Virus record (IMG/VR): IMGVR_UViG_3300030202_000729
Location: 1-62,239 of that record
Direction: 5' to 3' (one strand)
DNA: 62,239 nt
Source of the DNA: a virus
The position numbers and the translations under genes were made by a program. Position 1 is the stretch's first letter; each line of letters opens with the position of its first letter. The notes under the pieces were generated by a model. It ran no database searches, was not told the DNA's origin, and saw only the letters and a program-made list of their open reading frames with translations. Positions 55,870-62,230 of the stretch are shown one piece after another.

Positions 55870-57819
55870 GTTATAATTGCGCTCGAACCAATCGTCCTGT
55901 GATCTGTCAGATAAAATTTCTACCACCTCTCTATTATATAACTCTCGCGTATGGTACATCCCTACCATAAACGCCATAACTCGGTCAAAGTTGCCTTTGT
56001 GATTGAACTTCATTAGTTCTTGCAAAAGCGCTGGGTCGTAGATTTTATGCAGGTTTAGAGTAGTATTCCCATCTTCGTCTGTGTGTCTTGGTGTCACCAA
56101 CCAGTCTCTGATGTACAACTCTCCCTGTCTTTTACGTTGTTCGGTCATATGCATACCGTACTGACGTCTTACATTTCTGGATCGTAGTTCTCTTTTATCC
56201 AGCATTTCAAACTCTTCTTGTAGCTTATGTAGCTTGCGATATCTCTTTGCGTAAGCAATAAGCTCGCCACGGTCGTTCTCGAATCCGATTTTTGCGTTGT
56301 AGTATTCTGCCAACATAAATAGATTCCGGTTGTATTCATCCTGTGTTTTAGGGCGTCCAACATAGCTTGCTACAATTAAATCATCCGGCTTGGATAGGTT
56401 ATTAGGTCTTTTAATTACGTATGCTGCACCAAGTGACTCATTGGTTGTTGAGCTTGATTGTGCATACGGGTCGTGGCACACAATATACAAATTATGTGGT
56501 ACTTCTTGTTGCTCAGTTAAAAATGGTGATTGATATATAACTACAGAGCCTTCTGTCTTGTCCCCTTTTCTATGTGGGAACTTGTATACAGGGTTGCAGG
56601 TATCACTAGGTCTAAAGGAAGACTTACCACTTTTATCATAGTACATTATACCTGCGGTTCCTTCAACCTCAAGTCCGTGAGCCTTAATCTTGTTATACTG
56701 CTCTTTAAGAGAAGTAACATCAAATAGATTTGCCGTGACCTGGAGCGTCGCCTCCTGCGGTGTGAACGGGTGCTCCGCCGTGTACTGGTCGAGGGCTTTA
56801 GGATCATTTGCCCCCTTCTTTTTCTCCCTTTGTGTTTCCTCATGAGCCCTTGCTTCTTCTTTGAGTGAGTTCCCGTCTTCATCTATAAATCCGTCTAAGT
56901 TTTGTTGTATAGGTACAAAGTATCCGCATGTAGTTCCCATTGCTCCAGCGTCCCAGTCATTGTCAAAGGCCATGCAGTCATAGGAGTCGGGGTGATAGAA
57001 TAGTTCTTCCATGCCGTCAAACCCACTACCTTCCTCACCACCCGTACCAAATGCAATCATAGTACCAAGTGTCTTGGAACCTTGACGCATAGTAGGCATG
57101 GCTACCTCCCAGGCTTTGAGTAGTCCCCCGAATGAACCTGCCTCCTCAAAGAATATCAGATCACCGGCTTTACCACGAACCTTGTCTGGGTTGTCTTTTA
57201 GAGATACCCCAATGATTTGTGATTTCATACCGAGTTCTACATCTGCTCCGTTAACATTCTTCTTGTACCCTGATTGTTTGTGCATCTCACGGTCACGTAG
57301 TCTTGGTTGTGTCCAGGCCGTATTGTCATCGATGAAGGATAGAAAGTCCCATGCTTTGGAGAGTAGGCCGTCCCCGATGAGGTATTCTTTCTGTGAGGCG
57401 AATACGTAGTTCTTAGAGTTACGCATCAAGAAGTAGTTACGTGCTAACATAGCACCAGCCTTATAGGAGAAGCCTTTACGTCTAGCCTTAAGTACGACTA
57501 AATGTTTGTTTGTTTTTCGAGCGGTATCTACGGCAGTGAAGTACTCGTGGTCTCCGTCGTAGAAGGCAGGAAATGTGCGCTCTCTTCTTGCGATCTTGGT
57601 ACCATCGGCCAGGAAGTCGTCCACTACCCGGTCGATTGGGCAGAAGTTTAGATAAAAATAATGATAGCCCGTTAAGTCCTTGTATCCCTTTGTGCACCTT
57701 GTTTTTTGTTCGTCCCAGTAATCATAGTATTCTCTTGTCCCAGGTATAGCATCTGTGTAAAACCCATACTCAAGATAGTGGCTAGCTGCAGGCGAGTACT
57801 TAATACTGTTCTTAAACAT
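55867..57819 (-). CDS. Terminase large subunit
   Basis: 650 residues. The ATPase part has a deviant Walker A (LKARRKGFSYKAG, 110-122) and a Walker B with catalytic Glu (DLIFFEEAG, 220-228), followed by a segment ending IAFGTGGEEGSG. The nuclease part has an acidic residue in LYIVCHDPYAQSS (Asp450) and another acidic group in GFENDRGELIAYA (512-524). These are the signatures of phage packaging motors. It would translocate genome into the head through the portal and cut it. It starts where the preceding 165-residue gene ends (TAATG). Confidence 0.85.
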   Translation of the reverse strand: MFKNSIKYSPAASHYLEYGFYTDAIPGTREYYDYWDEQKTRCTKGYKDLTGYHYFYLNFCPIDRVVDDFLADGTKIARRERTFPAFYDGDHEYFTAVDTARKTNKHLVVLKARRKGFSYKAGAMLARNYFLMRNSKNYVFASQKEYLIGDGLLSKAWDFLSFIDDNTAWTQPRLRDREMHKQSGYKKNVNGADVELGMKSQIIGVSLKDNPDKVRGKAGDLIFFEEAGSFGGLLKAWEVAMPTMRQGSKTLGTMIAFGTGGEEGSGFDGMEELFYHPDSYDCMAFDNDWDAGAMGTTCGYFVPIQQNLDGFIDEDGNSLKEEARAHEETQREKKKGANDPKALDQYTAEHPFTPQEATLQVTANLFDVTSLKEQYNKIKAHGLEVEGTAGIMYYDKSGKSSFRPSDTCNPVYKFPHRKGDKTEGSVVIYQSPFLTEQQEVPHNLYIVCHDPYAQSSSTTNESLGAAYVIKRPNNLSKPDDLIVASYVGRPKTQDEYNRNLFMLAEYYNAKIGFENDRGELIAYAKRYRKLHKLQEEFEMLDKRELRSRNVRRQYGMHMTEQRKRQGELYIRDWLVTPRHTDEDGNTTLNLHKIYDPALLQELMKFNHKGNFDRVMAFMVGMYHTRELYNREVVEILSDRSQDDWFERNYN

Positions 57820-58316
57820 TACTGTGAGTACTTATTGGTAACAACCCCACCACGGTTAGGATTATCTTTCTGCTCATGCTTTTGTACAATAGCCTCAAGC
57901 TCATCAAGTCCATTTACTACTTTACCCATGTTGGCTAGATTCCCTATGAGGTCCTTAGCGTGGTAGATCGGCTTCCCGTTGTCATCCAGTACGTTCAGGT
58001 TTATAGTAGCAAAGTATCTCTCTAGTTTGGTTATTGAGTTACGTGCAGATTTAAGAAGTTTTATGGCTGATGTTTCTGAGAGTTCCTTATACTTGTCTAC
58101 TCCCCCCATTACTTTAGGGGTGAACTTAACCTTCAGATCTTGACTAATCTTAGCCATTCTGTCTTCTTCTTCATACACAGCGTAGGGGGAACGGTGGTCC
58201 GTATAGAAGTATATGGCACCCAGTTCGCCGGCTTTCAGACCCTTAAATTCATTAATGGTCAATGCGTAGGCGCTTGGGACAACTACATTGTTACTTACTG
58301 TTATCAGATCCCTCAT
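57819..58316 (-). CDS. Possible terminase small subunit (165 aa)
   Basis: 165 residues. It begins MRDLITVSNNVVVPSAYALT. Central helices (MAKISQDLKVKFTPKVMGGV, then KYKELSETSAIKLLKSARNS) and a coiled-coil-like C-terminus (LEAIVQKHEQ) precede a basic tail. I see no clear helix-turn-helix. A small-subunit role is suggested only by its place directly before the large subunit. Confidence 0.45.
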   Translation of the reverse strand: MRDLITVSNNVVVPSAYALTINEFKGLKAGELGAIYFYTDHRSPYAVYEEEDRMAKISQDLKVKFTPKVMGGVDKYKELSETSAIKLLKSARNSITKLERYFATINLNVLDDNGKPIYHAKDLIGNLANMGKVVNGLDELEAIVQKHEQKDNPNRGGVVTNKYSQ

Positions 58317-58509
58317 TGCGTTTCTGTAGATACTTAAGTCTTCCGGGCTTTACATGGAACTTACCTAAAAAGGGTAGCCGTACAGCTTCAAATGCACCTG
58401 CTTTAATTACCTGTGAGGTGTACTTAAATTGGTGCATAACTGCTTCTTCTACTCTTGTTAGTGGTAAGTCATGCCTTGTCGCCAGTTTTTGTATTATTGG
58501 TTTGTGCAC
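58291..58509 (-). CDS. IHF/HU-like DNA-binding protein (72 aa)
   Basis: 72 residues: two helices (KPIIQKLATRHDLPLTRVEE, then AVMHQFKYTSQVI) followed by strands VRLPFLGKFHVKPGRLKYL, the order of an IHF/HU-fold protein, where the ...GKFxVKPGR arm contacts DNA. Crassvirales genomes carry IHF-like genes near packaging genes. It probably bends DNA during packaging or transcription. The match is by pattern and length; it could also be a related DNA-binding family. Confidence 0.6.
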   Translation of the reverse strand: MHKPIIQKLATRHDLPLTRVEEAVMHQFKYTSQVIKAGAFEAVRLPFLGKFHVKPGRLKYLQKRNEGSDNSK

Positions 58510-58822
58510 TTTGTCTTTGCTTTTTAGCAGCTCCTCTGCCTACTTTAACTTTCTTACCATCTTTGCCTATTAATACTTGTGGCCACTTCTTTTTGGGACA
58601 ATTGGATGTAGCCCACTTTGCTTTGTGTTCTACAAGGCATCCACATTCTCCACACCTCATGGCTTCTTTCCTGAGGTATTCACATTCATCACAGGTCTTT
58701 AGTCTATAATTGTATTGTTTTTCTGATACGTGCGGTGCCCCTGCCTTTGCATACTCTGCTACATCTTTAGCAAAATTCTTCAGCATCTGGCCCATCGACG
58801 GTAGTTTCTTCTGTTCGCTCAT
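58469..58822 (-). CDS. Zinc-ribbon protein (117 aa)
   Basis: 117 residues. A helix (SMGQMLKNFAKDVAEYAKAG) is followed by CDECEYLRKEAMRCGECGCL and AKWATSNCPKKKWP: Cys-x2-Cys...Cys-x2-Cys-x-Cys...Cys, a zinc ribbon with the CGCxxxxKA pattern seen in many phages. The basic tail (VGRGAAKKQRQSAQTNNTK) suggests nucleic-acid contact. It overlaps the IHF-like gene by 41 bases in another frame. Confidence 0.65.
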   Translation of the reverse strand: MSEQKKLPSMGQMLKNFAKDVAEYAKAGAPHVSEKQYNYRLKTCDECEYLRKEAMRCGECGCLVEHKAKWATSNCPKKKWPQVLIGKDGKKVKVGRGAAKKQRQSAQTNNTKTGDKA

Positions 58823-58928
58823 CGTATATAGTTATTACCAAGAACTCGCCCACGCTACTTTGCATTATACTTATGTAGTAAGGATCAAAGTAGTAACGGG
58901 TTTGTACTATTTCATCTAGTGATCTCAA
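58767..58928 (-). CDS. Possible small gene (53 aa, TTG start)
   Basis: An open frame filling the 89-base gap between the winged-helix and zinc-ribbon genes. From a TTG at 58,926-58,928 it would read LRSLDEIVQTRYYFDPYYIS and continue to a Cys before TAA at 58,767-58,769; from the only ATG it would be 32 residues. It looks protein-like (aromatic strand, acidic tail) and overlaps both neighbours as genes here do, but the non-ATG start leaves doubt. Confidence 0.35.
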   Translation of the reverse strand: MRSLDEIVQTRYYFDPYYISIMQSSVGEFLVITIYDERTEETTVDGPDAEEFC

Positions 58929-59223
58929 TTGTTACTTTATTACTGGGTACTAGTATCTGTGCCAGTTTGTATCCAGCTTTTCCTTTTACTATTGCTCCCT
59001 TGTCCTTAAGTCTCTTTACGTAATTGTTTAGAGTATTTGGATCAAGTATCCCAATTTCATTGGCCACTATCTTCTTAGAATCTGCAGAACAAAATCCATG
59101 TTCAGCATTGTCTACAAATTTAGAAAGCACAAGGAGTTCTTTGTCCGTAAGCTCTAGTATTCCATTAAAGACTTGTAGGAACCTAAAGGTGCTGTCAGCT
59201 TTTATCTTTATAGTTCTACTCAT
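58912..59223 (-). CDS. Winged-helix DNA-binding protein (103 aa)
   Basis: 103 residues: ILELTDKELLVLSKFVDNAE, then SADSKKIVANEIGILDPNTL followed by NNYVKRLKDKGAIVKGKAGY and a wing strand. This is a winged helix-turn-helix of the MarR type, with the recognition helix NTLNNYVKRL. It could regulate phage or host transcription; target unknown. It ends inside the possible small gene and overlaps the coiled-coil gene by eight bases. Confidence 0.7.
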   Translation of the reverse strand: MSRTIKIKADSTFRFLQVFNGILELTDKELLVLSKFVDNAEHGFCSADSKKIVANEIGILDPNTLNNYVKRLKDKGAIVKGKAGYKLAQILVPSNKVTIEITR

Positions 59224-59455
59224 TATTGAAAATAATTTTAGCCCTACCGTTCTCTAACTCGATGGTAGAGTTCTTTGATTGTCTGTTGAACTCTTCTACG
59301 AGGGGCTCCAAGTTTTGCCTTGTACACACAAAAGAGAGGAATACTTCCAGTTCCTTAGTGGCCTGGAGTACCCTCTCTTGTTGTTTCCCTGCTATTGCAG
59401 TAGAGTCTCGGAGTTTATCAAACTCCTTAAGTGGTATGGTTACCGTGCCGGTCAT
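59216..59455 (-). CDS. Small coiled-coil protein (79 aa)
   Basis: 79 residues: VTIPLKEFDKLRDSTAIAGK, then a helix (QQERVLQATKELEVFLSFVC) and an ELENGRAKIIF strand. It starts in the ATGA overlap with the co-chaperonin gene and ends in the winged-helix gene. Probably translated with both. No function recognised. Confidence 0.55.
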   Translation of the reverse strand: MTGTVTIPLKEFDKLRDSTAIAGKQQERVLQATKELEVFLSFVCTRQNLEPLVEEFNRQSKNSTIELENGRAKIIFNNE

Positions 59456-59736
59456 TCTTCATCAGGAATTACTCCACAGATAGAGAATTCATTTACCATG
59501 ATGCATTCTATGTCATCAATAGTAACAAGGAGTCCTTCGGTATTGGGGTGTACCATAACGGTATCATCCTCTTTGACCATGATACATTCTGGTCCGGCAG
59601 CAAGTACCTTAAGAATGTTTGACTGTAGGGACTTCTTTTGCGAGTCCGGTAGAATAATGCCTGCGTCTGTTTGGTCCTTTGATATCAGAGGTAGAACAAT
59701 CCAATCGCGGGTTGGGATGAAGTTTAGATTTGCCAT
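59452..59736 (-). CDS. GroES-like co-chaperonin
   Basis: 94 residues. The beta-barrel order matches Cpn10: FIPTRDWIVLPLI, a mobile-loop-like stretch with GIILPDSQKKSLQS (about 26-39), then ILKVLAAGPECIMVKEDDTV, a roof-like segment, and a final FSICGVI strand. Such phage genes (T4 gp31 type) adapt host GroEL for folding a large capsid protein. It lies in the packaging and capsid transcription unit, which fits that job. Confidence 0.75.
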   Translation of the reverse strand: MANLNFIPTRDWIVLPLISKDQTDAGIILPDSQKKSLQSNILKVLAAGPECIMVKEDDTVMVHPNTEGLLVTIDDIECIMVNEFSICGVIPDEE

Positions 59737-59752
59737 AATGTTTGGTTTATGA

Positions 59753-59785
59753 CAAATATATAAAACTTTACCTTATATACCCAAA
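59753..59785 (-). promoter_or_regulatory. Full Bacteroidota promoter (TTTG...21 bp...TATATTTG)
   Basis: On the minus strand a -33 TTTG (59,782-59,785) is separated by 21 bases from a -7 TATATTTG (59,753-59,760). The predicted start leaves a leader of about 12 bases before the co-chaperonin ATG at 59,736. The best host-type promoter in the window; it would drive the co-chaperonin, regulator, terminase and capsid genes. Confidence 0.65.
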
Positions 59786-59789
59786 TAGG

Positions 59790-60209
59790 TTACAATATAT
59801 CTGCAAACTTTTCTGATACTGTAAAACTAGGGCATGCCTTTGAACTGAATTCATTGTGCCCGTGGATGGTGATGTTCTTATCCTGCACGATACGCAAAGC
59901 GAATATGATCTCTCTCATAGACTTCTCCTGTTCTGCAGTCATCGTATCCTTAGGTGTCTTACCATCCTCTTCTACTCCCCCAACATAGCAGATCCCAATA
60001 GAATCTTTGTTGTGGCCTTTACAGTGAGCTCCTACCTTGTCGATAGAACGCCCAGTTTCTAGATCGCCGTTCAGTCGTATAAGGTAGTGATAGCCAATAT
60101 CTGACCATCCTCTCCCGTTTACATGCCAATCTCTGATTGTTTCTACATCAAAGTCCTGGCCCTCACGGGTAGCAGAACAATGGATTATAATCTTATTAAT
60201 ATCTCTCAT
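59790..60209 (-). CDS. N-acetylmuramoyl-L-alanine amidase (PGRP/T7 lysozyme type)
   Basis: 139 residues from the chosen ATG (60,207-60,209): MRDINKIIIHCSATREGQDF, then DWHVNGRGWSDIGYHYLI, VGAHCKGHNKDSIGICYVGG, and HGHNEFSSKACPSF. The zinc ligands of the type 2 amidase family are expected at His10, His118 and Cys126. The open frame continues 52 codons upstream, but that part reads like structured leader, so I reject it. No signal peptide, so export would need the holin at 37,528. It cuts the amide bond between MurNAc and the peptide stem at lysis. Confidence 0.85.
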   Translation of the reverse strand: MRDINKIIIHCSATREGQDFDVETIRDWHVNGRGWSDIGYHYLIRLNGDLETGRSIDKVGAHCKGHNKDSIGICYVGGVEEDGKTPKDTMTAEQEKSMREIIFALRIVQDKNITIHGHNEFSSKACPSFTVSEKFADIL

Positions 60210-60443
60210 AACTATATAATTTTCCCCCTTGGGTTTTGTGTCTAACGCTGGATTTCCACTCGCCGTGTCTAGCCTGTGTGGGGGCATTTCTGTCAGCCTA
60301 TAGCCTTGTTCCCACCCGAGTTTTATACCAACGCACTTTTTGAAACTACCGGGGACGACGTTCACTGACTATGTTGACAGCTAATAGAACCCGATGTCTA
60401 GGCCCCTTTTTGGTTACCGAGGGCCGGTCACAGAAGTGGTTTC
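60210..60443 (-). promoter_or_regulatory. Long structured leader before the amidase gene
   Basis: About 234 bases between the predicted start near 60,443 and the amidase ATG. It is GC-richer than its neighbours and can fold: a seven-position hairpin with one mismatch (60,413-60,431), a nine-pair bulged stem of 60,315-60,323 with 60,343-60,353, and a small stem (60,376-60,398). It resembles no tRNA or riboswitch I know. It may be a phage ncRNA or a translation control of lysis timing. Confidence 0.45.
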
Positions 60444-60447
60444 GTTG

Positions 60448-60455
60448 CAAATATA
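60448..60455 (-). promoter_or_regulatory. -7 element TATATTTG before the amidase leader
   Basis: The minus strand reads TATATTTGC just past the stop of the 44-residue gene. A start near 60,443 would give the long amidase leader. No TTTG at the -33 distance. Confidence 0.45.
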
Positions 60456-60467
60456 GTCAAACTCTTT

Positions 60468-60602
60468 TTATCTACCTTGTCCTCGATACTTCTTTTTGTA
60501 GTTCTTAGATTTTTTATTGGTGGAATGTCTAGTCTTTGCATGCACTCCAGGACGAGATACGTTGTGCTTAACGTACAAGTTGTTGTTGGTTTTATTTGCC
60601 AT
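60468..60602 (-). CDS. Small basic protein (44 aa), first leftward gene
   Basis: ATG at 60,600-60,602, TAA at 60,468-60,470: MANKTNNNLYVKHNVSRPGV, then HAKTRHSTNKKSKNYKKKYR and four more residues. The YVKHNVSRPGVHAK pattern is one I recognise from short basic proteins of Bacteroidota phages. It is probably nucleic-acid-binding; function unknown. It lies opposite the plus-strand early genes, so it is the first gene of the leftward block. Confidence 0.65.
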   Translation of the reverse strand: MANKTNNNLYVKHNVSRPGVHAKTRHSTNKKSKNYKKKYRGQGR

Positions 60603-60603
60603 G

Positions 60604-60634
60604 TTGCAAATTTACAACATCTTCTTTATATTTA
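60604..60634. promoter_or_regulatory. Divergent promoter region
   Basis: In this AT-rich 36-base gap between divergent genes, the minus strand has TAAATTTG (60,607-60,614) ending four bases before the ATG at 60,602. The plus strand has TTG (60,604-60,606), 20 bases, then TATATTTA (60,627-60,634), ending four bases before the ATG at 60,639. Both fit the Bacteroidota promoter pattern and would give almost leaderless RNAs. Confidence 0.5.
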
Positions 60635-60638
60635 CCCT

Positions 60639-60890
60639 ATGGCTCGTGACTACAAAAAAGAATATCTACGTTTCCAGAAAGACAAGTCTGGCTATAGAGC
60701 TGCTCTTAATAAGAAGAACAGGGAAAATGGTACCTACGGAAATGGGGATGGGAAGGATGTAAGTCACCAATCTGATGGGAGTACGAAGAGTGAACCTGAA
60801 AGTAAAAATAGAGGCCGTAAAGAAAAGAGCCGTAAAAAGGGTAGTAAAAGAAGATTGTTTGGACTATGGGACAGAAGAAAGAAAAAGTGA
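60639..60890 (+). CDS. Small basic protein with HNH-like fragment (83 aa)
   Basis: 83 residues from the ATG at 60,639; the frame is open upstream but only into the divergent promoter. MARDYKKEYLRFQKDKSGYR, then LNKKNRENGTYGNGDGKDVS, HQSDG, and a basic tail. The block GDGKDVxHxxG is the core of a common small phage family with an HNH-type His; here the following NP and NLR residues of that family are missing, so it may be a degenerate member. It overlaps the next gene by 25 bases. Confidence 0.6.
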   Translation: MARDYKKEYLRFQKDKSGYRAALNKKNRENGTYGNGDGKDVSHQSDGSTKSEPESKNRGRKEKSRKKGSKRRLFGLWDRRKKK

Positions 60891-61033
60891 GGGATACAAA
60901 TAAGTGGCAAACTAAGGTCCAGAATAATGCCCCTGAGTTGTTCAAGGTTATGAGCAGGGTTAGATACCTGAATCAAACTATGGACATCCATATAGATTTA
61001 CCAGATCACCATTGGACTAAACTTCCTCGCTAG
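60866..61033 (+). CDS. Small gene overlapping the HNH-like gene (55 aa)
   Basis: ATG at 60,866, TAG at 61,031-61,033: MGQKKEKVRDTNKWQTKVQN, then a helix (APELFKVMSRVRYLNQTMDI) and HIDLPDHHWTKLPR. The stop lies inside the stem of the following terminator. The mixed composition without stops over the whole stretch and its position support a real gene. Function unknown. Confidence 0.55.
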   Translation: MGQKKEKVRDTNKWQTKVQNNAPELFKVMSRVRYLNQTMDIHIDLPDHHWTKLPR

Positions 61034-61050
61034 TAGCGGGGATTTTTTTT
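61025..61050 (+). terminator. Intrinsic terminator of the first rightward unit
   Basis: Stem CCTCGC/GCGGGG (one G-T pair) with loop TAGTA, then A and eight T. It includes the stop of the 55-residue gene. The 122 bases after it (to 61,172) hold the first copy of the 38-bp element and no gene I can find. Confidence 0.8.
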
Positions 61051-61095
61051 GAGAAAAATTTTTTGAAAATTGGGTAGTTTGTGAGAGTGTTACCC

Positions 61096-61133
61096 AACTC
61101 AATCCAAGACCCCACCTACAATGCGTGATTAGG
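61096..61133 (+). repeat. 38-bp early-region element, copy 1
   Basis: AACTCAATCCAAGACCCCAC followed by an 18-base part with AATGCGTG and TAGG. It shares 26 of 38 positions without gaps with copy 2 (61,417). The conserved core is ACTCAATCxAxxACCC and AATGCGTGxxTAGG. It ends 39 bases before the ATG at 61,173. Candidate phage promoter or transcription-start signal. Confidence 0.65.
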
Positions 61134-61172
61134 GGGTCCCCCCCTATGTCTATAACATAACACCCAGAACTA

Positions 61173-61382
61173 ATGGAACCTATGACAGCCCAGATGCCTG
61201 ACACCACCTTGTGGTTCATCTGCATCATCGCCTTCGTGTGCATGGCACACTTCATCTACACTGCTACTATGAGCGAAGAAGCACAGAGCGCACGTGCTCT
61301 TAGAAAGCTGCGACGAGACATCAATCGAAGACGTAGCTTCCAAGACAAGTACTTGGATAAGCTCAGTGACACAGAGATATGA
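61173..61382 (+). CDS. Small single-span membrane protein (69 aa)
   Basis: 69 residues. A membrane helix (TLWFICIIAFVCMAHFIY, about 12-29) is followed by a basic, Arg-rich cytoplasmic-type tail (SARALRKLRRDINRRRSFQD). An internal Met at codon 4 is an alternative start. Small membrane proteins are frequent among early phage genes; possible roles are inhibition of a host membrane process or exclusion. It is GC-richer than the leftward genes. Confidence 0.6.
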   Translation: MEPMTAQMPDTTLWFICIIAFVCMAHFIYTATMSEEAQSARALRKLRRDINRRRSFQDKYLDKLSDTEI

Positions 61383-61409
61383 GAGCCGTGCCCTAACGGG
61401 CACTCTCTC
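61381..61409 (+). terminator. Hairpin after the membrane-protein gene
   Basis: GTGCCC/GGGCAC with loop TAAC, extended by GAGAG/CTCTC around a small bulge; no T run. It lies eight bases before copy 2 of the early element. Confidence 0.5.
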
Positions 61410-61416
61410 ACTATCA

Positions 61417-61454
61417 CACTCAATCAATAACCCTTTCCTTAATGCGTGTGTAGG
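61417..61454 (+). repeat. 38-bp early-region element, copy 2
   Basis: CACTCAATCAATAACCCTTT followed by CCTTAATGCGTGTGTAGG. It ends 27 bases before the ATG at 61,482. Reference copy for the alignment. Confidence 0.65.
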
Positions 61455-61481
61455 CTAACCTCTCCTGCACACAACTACGTT

Positions 61482-61739
61482 ATGCGTACATTTCTAGCGG
61501 TGCTCAAAGAGCGCCATCCCAACGCTGTCTCTGCACAGCCTGTCGTCGGACCTAACGGTGCCTTCGTATCTGTTTCTCTCGCTGACGGCAATAAGCTAAC
61601 CTTCCCTATCGGGAAGAAAAGCTACACGCTTGGTGAGCCCATCGACCTGAAGAGCCTGAACGCTCTGATTGCAGAAGATGGTCAGCTCATCGCTACAGCC
61701 AACGTCTACTCTGACGCAGGTGTAGCTGTCAGCCTGTAA
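61482..61739 (+). CDS. Small hypothetical early protein (85 aa)
   Basis: 85 residues: MRTFLAVLKERHPNAVSAQP, then beta strands (GAFVSVSLADGNKLTFPIGK) and an ANVYSDAGVAVSL end. The frame is open upstream to a GTG at 61,446, but that lies inside the repeat element, so the ATG is preferred. A compact alpha/beta fold is likely. No family recognised. It is followed by a strong terminator. Confidence 0.55.
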   Translation: MRTFLAVLKERHPNAVSAQPVVGPNGAFVSVSLADGNKLTFPIGKKSYTLGEPIDLKSLNALIAEDGQLIATANVYSDAGVAVSL

Positions 61740-61746
61740 GTCTGAT

Positions 61747-61774
61747 GGGGAGGGGCAAAGTGCCTCTCCCCTTT
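61747..61774 (+). terminator. Strong terminator after the 85-aa gene
   Basis: Eleven-pair stem GGGGAGGGGCA/TGCCTCTCCCC with loop AAG, followed by TTT. Confidence 0.75.
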
Positions 61775-61793
61775 CATCTTAAAACCTCATATC

Positions 61794-62006
61794 ATGGCAT
61801 TCAAAGGACCTGACTATTACAACTACCGGCAGTGGGACAACGCAACAATCATGCGTCAAGCACGTGAGATTACAGAGCTTCATCATGAAGCTGCGAAGCA
61901 AGTAGCAAGTCAAAGTGAAGAGCTCAAGAGAGCCTATCAACGAATTCACGAGTTGGAGCAAGACGTCGAGAAGCTCGTGCTCGGCAAGAACAGGGAGGGG
62001 AGCTAA
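61794..62006 (+). CDS. Small helical protein (70 aa)
   Basis: 70 residues: MAFKGPDYYNYRQWDNATIM, then a long helix (REITELHHEAAKQVASQSEE, then LKRAYQRIHELEQDVEKLVL). A coiled coil is likely. Function unknown. The following 224 bases hold a hairpin and two copies of the early element but no gene. Confidence 0.55.
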   Translation: MAFKGPDYYNYRQWDNATIMRQAREITELHHEAAKQVASQSEELKRAYQRIHELEQDVEKLVLGKNREGS

Positions 62007-62044
62007 CGCTTCTCTCACCTCTAGGGCCGTTCCCGAATCAAGTA

Positions 62045-62061
62045 AGAAGCTTAATGCTTCT
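62045..62061 (+). terminator. Hairpin after the 70-aa gene
   Basis: AGAAGC/GCTTCT with loop TTAAT. Weak as a terminator; it may be an RNA 3' end. Confidence 0.4.
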
Positions 62062-62077
62062 GCTTGAAGAGGTAACA

Positions 62078-62095
62078 CACTCAATCAACAACAAT
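62078..62095 (+). repeat. Early-region element, partial copy 3
   Basis: CACTCAATCAACAACAAT matches the first 12 positions of the element almost exactly and then diverges. Confidence 0.45.
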
Positions 62096-62145
62096 AACAT
62101 TCACTATCACCGGTTCAGGTATTCGTTATTGTCTACTACTCTTTA

Positions 62146-62183
62146 CACTCAATCAATGACCCTTCCTTTGGTTGGTGTATTAG
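62146..62183 (+). repeat. 38-bp early-region element, copy 4
   Basis: CACTCAATCAATGACCCTTC followed by CTTTGGTTGGTGTATTAG. The first 20 positions match copy 2 nearly perfectly; the second half is looser. Confidence 0.6.
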
Positions 62184-62230
62184 TCCCAAGGTGATAGCTG
62201 TGGACTCATTATACAGACAAGTGTGTGTGT

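Noticed and set aside
60210-60365. 52-codon upstream extension of the amidase
   Set aside because: The family starts near the ATG at 60,209; the extension is low in similarity to any domain, folds well as RNA and lies after a promoter-like site.
60240-60440. tRNA, tmRNA or group I intron in the amidase leader
   Set aside because: No cloverleaf with a 7-bp acceptor, no tag frame and no paired P7/core segments could be found.
61446-61481. GTG start for the 85-residue early gene
   Set aside because: It lies inside the conserved 38-bp element; the ATG at 61,482 is better placed.
61096-62183. CRISPR-like array
   Set aside because: The repeats are imperfect, 50-600 bases apart, and separated by genes.
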